Assembly (NCBI GenBank): GCA_003315675.1
Contig: NIZU01000056.1
Coordinates: 1,649-13,193, forward strand
From: Methanocorpusculum sp. MCE
Lineage (GTDB): Archaea > Halobacteriota > Methanomicrobia > Methanomicrobiales > Methanocorpusculaceae
Direction: 5' to 3'
DNA length: 11,545 nt
Shown: piece after piece, positions 6,391 through 11,545 of the stretch
How the letters are laid out: every line of letters begins with the position of its first letter
Position numbering within the stretch: the stretch's first letter is position 1
The notes under the pieces: generated by a model
Told to the model about the DNA's origin: nothing
Database searches by the model: none
The model's input: the letters and a program-made list of their open reading frames with translations, nothing else
Position numbers and translations under genes: made by a program

Positions 6391-6610
6391 CTGCCATGGC
6401 CCTATATGTTTCCGTGTAGTTCTATGGTGATGGAATATTCTGATATTACGTACGCGGTGTTTGGGTATAAATTCAATTCGGGAAGCATGAAACTGAGATA
6501 ATACTCCCAAGACACTTCCCTTCAAAATACATCTCATACCTTCTAATCCCTTCCATTCTGACTATTCAACGACAGATTAGCTAAGCAGAACATGAACGTG
6601 AGCCTTCGAC
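6391..6610. other. Spacer between the GC-rich inverted-repeat arms
   Basis: These 220 AT-rich bases lie between the arms. A 68-codon minus-strand frame (6331-6537) crosses the left arm and resembles no known protein, so I do not call it. No RNA gene or transposase remnant is recognisable. Confidence 0.5.
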
Positions 6611-6660
6611 ATAAGATATTTCCACCGCGTCGGGCTCCGCGCCGGAGTCGCCCTCCCGCA
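6611..6660 (-). repeat. Right arm of inner GC-rich inverted repeat
   Basis: This is the partner of 6341-6390, with four mismatches in 50 positions, all outside the 36-base perfect core. Partial similarity continues outward on both sides (a TGATT and oligo-T context), so the copied unit may be somewhat longer than the core. The near-identity of the arms means they are recent, under gene conversion, or copies of one repeat family. Confidence 0.9.
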
Positions 6661-6772
6661 CCCATCAATCAAAAAATATATGGAATATTGGAGATTTATT
6701 TTGAAAAGTAAGTAACTCACGAGAGCTTTTACCAAGGCTTTTGAAAAAATCTCGGGGTATTCATTATGTGGT

Positions 6773-6802
6773 ATTTCCCCTAACTGCCAAATTCAGGTTA
6801 TA
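6773..6802 (-). repeat. Right arm of outer imperfect inverted repeat
   Basis: This is the partner of 6270-6299. The arms are not symmetrical about the inner repeat (about 50 bases on the left, 110-120 on the right), so if this is one element it has suffered an insertion or deletions. Confidence 0.55.
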
Positions 6803-7278
6803 GATAAACGTTTAGCAATTTCATAATGTTTGCTCTAGTGTTAGGATCGGCCCCCATATTAGAAGAGATCTTCCAATCTTTCTACATTCCAAATTATAGA
6901 TAAGAAAACTACCCACAACCATTTCCACTCAAATCATCGAAGCGCCCTTTTTTTAAAACTAAACTAGGAGAACTGAAGAAACTACGGTGCCGCCGCAAGC
7001 CCACGGCAGATAATTTTCCGGATCGCAAAAAATACCTCTTTCATATCTTCGTTTTACGGCCCATTCGAAACGTAGGCAATATGGATCCATCATCCAAATC
7101 ATCACAACCTCTCAAAAGCCCGTTATTTCCATAAAGCAGTATGACGAGAAAAAACGGCCCGGACGATGACTGCAAATTATGCTGAATTCCGCCAAAAACC
7201 TAAAAACCCATAAAATGCGTTTGATTTAGAAATTGGGCTCATATTAAGCTTATTTTTGGACGCAAAAACAACAAAATT
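6803..7278. other. Gene-free AT-rich stretch upstream of the Xer site
   Basis: I see no supported gene in these 476 bases. Visible items are a T7 tract at 6948-6954 (plus strand), a possible small hairpin around 6987-7009 (TGCCG...CGGCA) and a 10-bp palindrome ATGGATCCAT near 7080. Around 7164-7185 a weak box C-like ACGATGA is followed by CTGA, too poor to call a C/D RNA. Confidence 0.5.
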
Positions 7279-7306
7279 ATTGCGCATAATATGTATTATG
7301 CGCAAT
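7279..7306. other. Candidate dif-like Xer recombination site (perfect 28-bp palindrome)
   Basis: The left arm ATTGCGCATAA, the central TATGTA and the right arm TTATGCGCAAT make a 28-bp site with 11-bp arms around a 6-bp centre. This is the layout of bacterial dif and of the archaeal dif used by Pyrococcus XerA. The symmetry in fact extends to 13-bp arms around TG. The left arm shares TGCGCATAA with the XerC arm of E. coli dif (from memory), and the right arm shares TTATG with the XerD arm. It ends 40 bases before the ATG of a Xer-type recombinase. The perfect symmetry suits a single homotetrameric recombinase. The alternative is an operator for the recombinase gene; both could be true. Confidence 0.8.
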
Positions 7307-7346
7307 CATTATTTACACAAAGAATAAAGAGATAATCAGACCCGAT

Positions 7347-8261
7347 ATGGCACTCCCAAAACGAACCTTCAGCATCTGGATACCCAGGTATCTCGGCAAT
7401 CTTCAGACGAAGAACTATGCAGAGAACACGATAGAAGCATACGGGAGGATCCTGAAACTTTTTGCACGATACGAAACCTATCTGAAGGAGACCGAAGGAG
7501 TCATGCCGACATCCAGCGAAGAACTGAATAATATCGGGATGGGGGCAGAGATCGAGACGAACCCGTATGAAATCGGGGATTTTTTTACACTTCTGCGGAA
7601 TGAACGGCAGTTGAGCCCGGCCAGTCTGCGCCAGTACAACTCTGCCCTCAGTTCATTTTACGCATACCTGATCAATCAGGATATCACCGAAGCAAACCCC
7701 ATGACCAAAGTGGACCGACCGAAAATCAAGGATCGGGAACTCAAATACCTTAAGCACAATGAAGTTATGGAGTTCATCAATTCCATTGAAAATCCCCGGA
7801 ATGCCCTCCTCATCAGGACGATCTACGCCACTGGAATGCGTATTTCCGAGATATGCGGACTTCTTGCAGAACACATCGACTTCGAAGAAGAAACCATCCG
7901 CGTCAGAGGAAAAGGCGGAAAGATCCGCATCGTATTCTGCGATTCAGACACGCTGAACCAAATCCGCGAGCATCTAAACGGCAAAATAAGCGGCCCGGTC
8001 TTCGAAGGAAGGAATGGAAATGCCATCTCCCCCAGAACCGTCCAGCACATCTTCAATCTTTACGCCCCGAAAGGGATCACCCCTCATAAAATCCGGCATA
8101 GTTATGCCAGCGAACTCTACAAACGTTCGCATAATCTCCGCGTCGTCCAGGAAAATCTCGGACACAACTCCATCCAGACGACGGAAATATACATCCACAC
8201 CGACATCGACGAACGCAGAAAAGCCTACCGCAGCTACTTCCCGCTTGCAAACAGCGAGTAA
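7347..8261 (+). CDS. xerA: Xer-type tyrosine recombinase (XerA-like)
   Basis: A 304-residue tyrosine recombinase, slightly longer than typical XerA/XerC/XerD. Residues 10-110 form the SAM-like core-binding domain (TKNYAENTIEAYGRILKLFARY, then LSPASLRQYNSALSSFYAYL), with an insertion of about 20 residues around 50-72. The catalytic domain follows. All catalytic residues are visible: Arg165 in ATGMRISEICGL, Lys189 in RGKGGK, His247 and Arg250 in HKIRHSYASEL, His273 in LGHNSIQTTEIY, and the nucleophile Tyr282. The protein should therefore be active. The candidate dif site lies just upstream, favouring a chromosome-dimer-resolution role over phage integration. No Shine-Dalgarno precedes the ATG; CATTATTTAC near 7307-7316 could be the TATA box. 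No phage genes are nearby. A mobile-element integrase is the alternative. Confidence 0.93.
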   Translation: MALPKRTFSIWIPRYLGNLQTKNYAENTIEAYGRILKLFARYETYLKETEGVMPTSSEELNNIGMGAEIETNPYEIGDFFTLLRNERQLSPASLRQYNSALSSFYAYLINQDITEANPMTKVDRPKIKDRELKYLKHNEVMEFINSIENPRNALLIRTIYATGMRISEICGLLAEHIDFEEETIRVRGKGGKIRIVFCDSDTLNQIREHLNGKISGPVFEGRNGNAISPRTVQHIFNLYAPKGITPHKIRHSYASELYKRSHNLRVVQENLGHNSIQTTEIYIHTDIDERRKAYRSYFPLANSE

Positions 8262-8269
8262 CAACCTCC

Positions 8270-8277
8270 TTTTTTTT
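8270..8277 (+). terminator. Oligo-T terminator of xerA
   Basis: Eight T follow the xerA stop (8259-8261) by eight bases. A T tract without a strong hairpin is the normal archaeal terminator. Confidence 0.65.
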
Positions 8278-8404
8278 CTGAATACTCTTGCGCAAAACAT
8301 GACTTCAACCCCGCATCTCCACATGAACTTACCTCAAACACTCGTTGAATAAACCATATGATGCGATACGAAAATGTGCCTCTGATTTCAAACCAGCAAA
8401 CCCT

Positions 8405-8413
8405 AAAATATAC
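8405..8413 (+). promoter_or_regulatory. Candidate TATA box of the 201-residue conserved gene
   Basis: AAAATATAC is centred about 33 bases before the ATG at 8442. Transcription some 26 bases downstream leaves a leader of about six bases, and no Shine-Dalgarno sequence is present, suggesting near-leaderless translation. Confidence 0.5.
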
Positions 8414-8441
8414 TTAGCACCCCTATATTCTGATAACAGCA

Positions 8442-9047
8442 ATGGACGAATACGAACATCTCATTGAAGACGCTCCTTTGACGCAAAACGACCGCTTTGC
8501 CGCGGAAGACCGCAGTGAAGAGATCAACAAGTATCAGAAATTCAAAAAAGTTGACGGAGCCACCTATCGAAAAGTCAACGTCTTCCTCAGAAAACGAACC
8601 TATATAACCGCCCGCGAGTGGGCGATCGCACGTCTCGGTTCGGATTTCAAAACACCTTACGGGGCAGGGATGGGCTTCATTGGCGAACATCTCCCCGAAC
8701 GCTGCCCATTCATGGAGGAGCCGTACAGCCCCCAGGCCGTCAATCAGGCACGCAACTCGTTCAAAAGAAAGGTCAGAAAATCCGGAGCGACCTTCTTCTA
8801 CGGAGCGATGTGCGGATTTTTCACGCTGGATGAACTCGACGACATCCTCTTCGAATCAAGCGAAGTCGCCAGATTCCTGCTGGAGATCGAAGGAACATCC
8901 CTGGAAATCGACGATGAGATCGACATCGAAGACAAAATCAGCGAGATCATGCGTAAACTGGGCGAATCCGCAAACGTGCTTTTAAGCAGCCGACGCGGCG
9001 CATCCGAAAGCGATGACGAAGGAGATGAAGACGAAGACGCACTATAG
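8442..9047 (+). CDS. Conserved archaeal protein of unknown function, DUF5806-like
   Basis: A 201-residue soluble protein. The conserved core (about 30-150) reads YQKFKKVDGATYRKVNVFLR, then RTYITAREWAIARLGSDFKT, IGEHLPERCPFM, PYSPQAVNQARNSFKRKVRKSG and TFFYGAMCGFFTLDELDD. I recall this pattern from a family common in haloarchaea and methanogens labelled DUF5806; that label is from memory. There are no membrane segments or Cys clusters, and no obvious catalytic residues. The many Arg/Lys in the core and the strongly acidic tail (188-200, ESDDEGDEDEDAL) might suggest contact with nucleic acid or basic partners, but this is speculation. It has its own promoter and terminator, so it appears monocistronic between xerA and the mutase gene. 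An 11-base tandem duplication covers its stop codon. Confidence 0.85.
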   Translation: MDEYEHLIEDAPLTQNDRFAAEDRSEEINKYQKFKKVDGATYRKVNVFLRKRTYITAREWAIARLGSDFKTPYGAGMGFIGEHLPERCPFMEEPYSPQAVNQARNSFKRKVRKSGATFFYGAMCGFFTLDELDDILFESSEVARFLLEIEGTSLEIDDEIDIEDKISEIMRKLGESANVLLSSRRGASESDDEGDEDEDAL

Positions 9048-9057
9048 ACGCACTATA
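9036..9057 (+). repeat. Tandem 11-bp duplication across a stop codon
   Basis: GACGCACTATA occurs twice in direct succession. The stop TAG at 9045-9047 is formed at the junction. Removing one copy would give the same C-terminus (Asp-Ala-Leu) ended by TAA, so the duplication is silent for the protein. Confidence 0.9.
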
Positions 9058-9072
9058 ATAGCTACCCCTAAC

Positions 9073-9079
9073 TTTTTTT
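9073..9079 (+). terminator. Oligo-T terminator of the DUF5806-like gene
   Basis: Seven T about 26 bases after the stop codon and about 53 bases before the mutase start. No hairpin is needed in archaea. Confidence 0.6.
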
Positions 9080-9132
9080 CTCAACCCTTATTATGAACGA
9101 CCGCACATACTCTTACACAGACGGTTGTAAAT

Positions 9133-10509
9133 ATGGCACTCGAAAAACGTGAGAAAAAATACTTTGGTACAAACGGTGTTCGCGGAGTGACTGGAGTCGG
9201 TATGACGCCGGTATTTGCTCTCAGCGTCGCCGAAGCATTCGGAACGATGCTCGGCGAAGGCAAAAAGGTGGGTATCGGCCGCGATACCAGAACATCGGGA
9301 CCGGCGCTGAGTTCTGCGGTACGTGCAGGCCTTATGGAATGCGGATGCGACGTTGTCGACTTCGATGTGATCCCGACACCAGGCCACCAGTACCTCGTTC
9401 TTGATCACAAACTCGACGGCGGTGTTATGATCACCGCTTCACACAACCCCCCCGAGTACAACGGTATAAAAATCATCGAAGCTGACGGCACCGAGATGGG
9501 TGACGAACGGACACTCGAACTTGAAGAACTCATGATCCAAAACGGATCGGTCGTTTCCGCATGGGACAATGTAGGCAGCTGCACGGAAGAACCAGAGGCA
9601 CGTAAACTCTATATCGATTCAATCGTCGCACAGTTTCCAAAAGACTGCGGCAAGGGGATAACAGTCGTCGTCGATCCGGGAAACGGTCCGGCGGCCGCCA
9701 CCACCCCGGATATCCTGCGCAGACTTGGATGTAATGTCCACACGATCAATGCCGAGTTCAACGGACTCTTCCCGGGACGACTCCCTGAACCGAGTCCCGA
9801 AGGACTTGCAAACCTTTCAGCGATGGTCCAGGCGACCGGCGCGGCATTTGGTGTGGCACACGACGGGGATGCGGATAGGGCAATCTTCGTTGATGAAAAC
9901 GGGACCTTCATGGATGGAAACATCACGTTTGCCCTGCTCGCCTCATACTTCTGCGAGAAAAATCCCGGAGGGACAATCGTAACTCCGGTCAGTACATCCG
10001 GCATCGTCGAAGAGGTCGGTAAAAAATACCACTGCACGACCACCTACACGGTTGTCGGAAGCATCTACGTGGCACGGACCATGCACGAACTCATCGCGAA
10101 CGGGGAAAACGTCATCATCGGCGGTGAAGGTAACGGCGGGATCATTTATCCGAACCACCAGTTCTGCAGAGACGGCGGGATGAGCGCCGCAACGATGCTC
10201 GGATTTGTTGCCGGAAAGACCGAGCCGCTTTCAAAGCTCATCGCAGAACTACCTGCATTCACCATGTATCAGGAAAAACGAAAAACCGGACAGGCAAAAG
10301 AGATCGTGGCCCATATGAAAACCTATTTTGCGGACTGCCCGATTGATGACCGTGACGGAATGCGGATAACACGCGGCGGGGCATGGGCTTTGATCAGACC
10401 ATCAGGAACGGAACCGTTGGTCAGGGTCTTTGCCGAATCACAGGATCCGGCAGAAGGGAAAACTCTGCTTGATGAGATTTTCGCCGAGATAAAACCCTAT
10501 CTCGAATAA
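9133..10509 (+). CDS. glmM: Alpha-D-phosphohexomutase, probable phosphoglucosamine mutase / phosphomannomutase
   Basis: A 458-residue protein of normal family length with all four domain signatures. KYFGTNGVRG (9-18) is the typical archaeal start. TASHNPPEYNGIK (101-113) holds the phosphorylated catalytic Ser103. DGDADRAIFVD (244-254) has the Mg-binding Asp244, Asp246 and Asp248. GGEGNGGIIYP (330-340) is the sugar-specificity loop. RPSGTEPLVRV (422-432) binds the phosphate. The enzyme interconverts hexose 6- and 1-phosphates. GEGNGG is the form seen in archaeal proteins annotated GlmM or ManB, so the choice between glucosamine, mannose and glucose phosphate cannot be settled from sequence. 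No Shine-Dalgarno is seen; CTTATTATG at 9087-9095 is a possible TATA box. The stop is followed directly by T8, and the 3' end overlaps the convergent NTPase gene by 13 bases. Confidence 0.93.
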   Translation: MALEKREKKYFGTNGVRGVTGVGMTPVFALSVAEAFGTMLGEGKKVGIGRDTRTSGPALSSAVRAGLMECGCDVVDFDVIPTPGHQYLVLDHKLDGGVMITASHNPPEYNGIKIIEADGTEMGDERTLELEELMIQNGSVVSAWDNVGSCTEEPEARKLYIDSIVAQFPKDCGKGITVVVDPGNGPAAATTPDILRRLGCNVHTINAEFNGLFPGRLPEPSPEGLANLSAMVQATGAAFGVAHDGDADRAIFVDENGTFMDGNITFALLASYFCEKNPGGTIVTPVSTSGIVEEVGKKYHCTTTYTVVGSIYVARTMHELIANGENVIIGGEGNGGIIYPNHQFCRDGGMSAATMLGFVAGKTEPLSKLIAELPAFTMYQEKRKTGQAKEIVAHMKTYFADCPIDDRDGMRITRGGAWALIRPSGTEPLVRVFAESQDPAEGKTLLDEIFAEIKPYLE

Positions 10510-11021
10510 TTTTTTTTGCATACTTCAAGGACCTGCTCGAAAATTTCCTCACGATTTTCCTTGGTTATAATAACTACCTTCAAATTCGGATGTGACCGGA
10601 CGCTATCCAGAAACGGTGTCTGCATATTTCTGACGACGCCGAGTATCGGAACGGATCCGTTCTGGGCAGATAAAACTGCATGCCGGAACGTTGCGGCATC
10701 CTTTTCGATGAAACCGAGCTCATCCATTATGATCAAAGGAGAAGATGAAGCCTCGGCAATCAGACGGGACCCGACCTCATCGAAAATTTCCGGAAAGGCG
10801 GTTATGCCGCGGCCGGAGCCAAACCGCCTGGCTGCGATCCTGTCCGATGAAGGAGCTTCGTCCATTCCTAAAAGAAAGAGATCCGCACTCCCGTCCGGGA
10901 GAAGATCGCCCCAACACGTCCAAAATCCTCCGGGAGTAATCCCGAGTTCAGGTATAACATTTCGAATGATAGTGCTTTTTCCCACCTGAATATCGCCGGT
11001 GAGGAAAATATGACTCTGCAT
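10497..11021 (-). CDS. THEP1-like nucleoside-triphosphatase
   Basis: A 174-residue P-loop protein when started at MQSHIFLTGD. A start 20 codons upstream is possible but would run 35 bases into the preceding gene. The Walker A motif GDIQVGKST (9-17) sits at the very N-terminus and the Walker B LIIMDELGFIEK at 96-107. The ITKENREEI segment (152-160) matches the ENR motif near the C-terminus of THEP1 proteins. THEP1 members hydrolyse NTPs, and their cellular role is unclear. The family-typical Lys/Gly between Walker A residues is replaced by Gln-Val (DIQVGKS), still a valid P-loop. It starts 25 bases after the surface-protein gene with no evident TATA box, so cotranscription is possible. It converges on and overlaps the mutase gene by 13 bases. 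Confidence 0.85.
   Translation of the reverse strand: MQSHIFLTGDIQVGKSTIIRNVIPELGITPGGFWTCWGDLLPDGSADLFLLGMDEAPSSDRIAARRFGSGRGITAFPEIFDEVGSRLIAEASSSPLIIMDELGFIEKDAATFRHAVLSAQNGSVPILGVVRNMQTPFLDSVRSHPNLKVVIITKENREEIFEQVLEVCKKNYSR
10510..10517 (+). terminator. Oligo-T terminator of the phosphohexomutase gene inside the NTPase coding region
   Basis: Eight T start immediately after the TAA of the mutase gene. On the other strand the same bases are the Lys-Lys-Asn codons near the end of the NTPase, so one gene's terminator is coding sequence of the other. Confidence 0.6.
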
Positions 11022-11026
11022 ATAGT

Positions 11027-11032
11027 AAAAAA
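11027..11032 (-). terminator. Oligo-T tract between the surface-protein gene and the NTPase gene
   Basis: TTTTTT on the minus strand lies 14 bases after the surface-protein stop and five bases before the NTPase ATG. It may end most surface-protein transcripts, with partial read-through into the NTPase gene. Confidence 0.4.
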
Positions 11033-11046
11033 TGGGTTGGTACGGT

Positions 11047-11545
11047 TTAGAGTTTTCGAATAACGATGACCGCAGCACCAAGAGTCAGGATCGCAATAAG
11101 AATAGAAAGCGGAAGGGCAAATGCCGGGGTTTCACCTCCCTCCGGCACAACCGTGATCGTAATATTTGTACTTGTATTCCCCACATATCTGCCGTTCGCA
11201 TCATACCCTTTCACTGCATAGGTAGATGTTCCAATGGGCATGTTTGCTGTGTCCGCAGCGGTGAAGACATGACCAAACTCATAGTTCGTATTGGTTGCCG
11301 GGTAAAGTGAACCGTCAGGATTCACAAACACTCGTGTCAAGAGACCTTCAAACACATATTCTGCATCATCGGATGTGTAGGTGAAACGCGTGATCTGATT
11401 GTCGATATTGTATCTGTATGCCGTTCCTGCATCGGAAAGCGTCGTATTGAATATTACGTCCCATATGACACACCCATTCCGCTCACCATGACACAACAAG
11501 TCCGCTGAAATGATACAAGAATTCCGCACATGACATACCCCCATA
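11047..11545 (-). CDS. C-terminal part of a membrane-anchored surface protein (5'-truncated by window)
   Basis: The frame is open to the window edge and gives at least 165 residues; the gene probably starts outside. The middle part (WDVIFNTTLSDAGTAYRYNID, then VFVNPDGSLYPATNTNYEFGHVFTAADTANMPIGTSTYAVKGYD) is Thr/Asn/Gly-rich and beta-like, resembling an extracellular Ig-like domain with several N-glycosylation sequons (for example NTS and NIT). It ends with a short linker EGGETPAFALP, a hydrophobic segment (SILIAILTLGAAVIVI) and RKL. This is the C-terminal anchor layout of archaeal surface proteins and resembles PGF-CTERM-type tails. The first 30 visible residues are Cys-rich, unlike the rest, so the frame there is less certain. 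Specific function unknown. Confidence 0.7.
   Translation of the reverse strand, partial: MGVCHVRNSCIISADLLCHGERNGCVIWDVIFNTTLSDAGTAYRYNIDNQITRFTYTSDDAEYVFEGLLTRVFVNPDGSLYPATNTNYEFGHVFTAADTANMPIGTSTYAVKGYDANGRYVGNTSTNITITVVPEGGETPAFALPLSILIAILTLGAAVIVIRKL

Noticed and set aside
6331..6537. 68-codon minus-strand frame inside the inverted-repeat structure
   Set aside because: Its C-terminal third is simply the GC-rich repeat arm translated, and nothing supports expression.
7164..7186. Possible C/D-box RNA (ACGATGA followed by CTGA)
   Set aside because: The C box is imperfect, no D'/C' boxes or terminal stem are visible, and such short motifs arise by chance in AT-rich DNA.
5922..7346. CRISPR array or phage attachment duplication in the gene-poor region
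   Set aside because: No regularly spaced direct repeats are visible, and no duplicated tRNA 3' end or phage gene is found in the window.
7345..9150. The xerA and mutase genes begin with almost the same bases (ATGGCACTC, two differing bases, then AAAACG)
   Set aside because: The proteins are unrelated and the shared stretch is short. A common N-terminal codon preference is a sufficient explanation.
11022..11081. 20-codon N-terminal extension of the THEP1-like NTPase
   Set aside because: It would overlap the preceding gene by 35 bases and put the P-loop unusually far from the start; the family usually begins a few residues before Walker A.

Overview
The window looks like chromosomal DNA of a methanogenic euryarchaeon, most likely a Methanomicrobiales member close to Methanocorpusculum (inference from protein style, not from a search). 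The archaeal signs are a UbiA-family ether-lipid prenyltransferase, an archaeal Trm1, a pyrB-pyrI pair with a zinc-binding regulatory chain, a GHMP protein resembling the methanopterin enzyme RFAP synthase, a THEP1-type NTPase, an archaeal phosphohexomutase, a tRNA gene without encoded CCA, and promoters made of a TATA box with little or no leader.

Layout. 1-468 (-): 5' part of the prenyltransferase. 542-616 (+): tRNA-Arg(CCT), followed after 22 bases by trm1 (639-1778, +). Trm1 converges on and overlaps pyrI (1769-2236, -), which is translationally coupled to pyrB (2236-3147, -). 3218-4755 (-): two secreted proteins that share one beta-rich domain, present three times in all. 4830-5921 (-): GHMP/RFAP-synthase-like protein. 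5922-7346: 1.4 kb without a convincing gene, holding two nested inverted repeats and orphan oligo-T/oligo-A tracts. 7279-7306: a perfect 28-bp palindrome with the architecture and sequence of a Xer recombination (dif) site, 40 bp in front of a Xer-type tyrosine recombinase (7347-8261, +). 8442-9047 (+): conserved archaeal protein of unknown function. 9133-10509 (+): phosphoglucosamine/phosphomannomutase. 10497-11021 (-): THEP1-like NTPase, overlapping the mutase tail to tail. 11047-end (-): C-terminal part of a membrane-anchored surface protein.

How it fits together. Most of the window is housekeeping: tRNA and tRNA modification, pyrimidine synthesis, lipid and cofactor synthesis and sugar-phosphate metabolism. 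The accessory part runs from about 5.9 to 8.4 kb. The strongest signal is the recombinase gene with its own candidate dif site: a compact Xer/dif module, presumably for chromosome dimer resolution, next to a gene-poor region carrying the remains of small inverted-repeat elements. Only pyrI has a clear Shine-Dalgarno sequence. The other starts lack one and several sit a few bases from the expected transcription start, which suggests mostly leaderless mRNAs.
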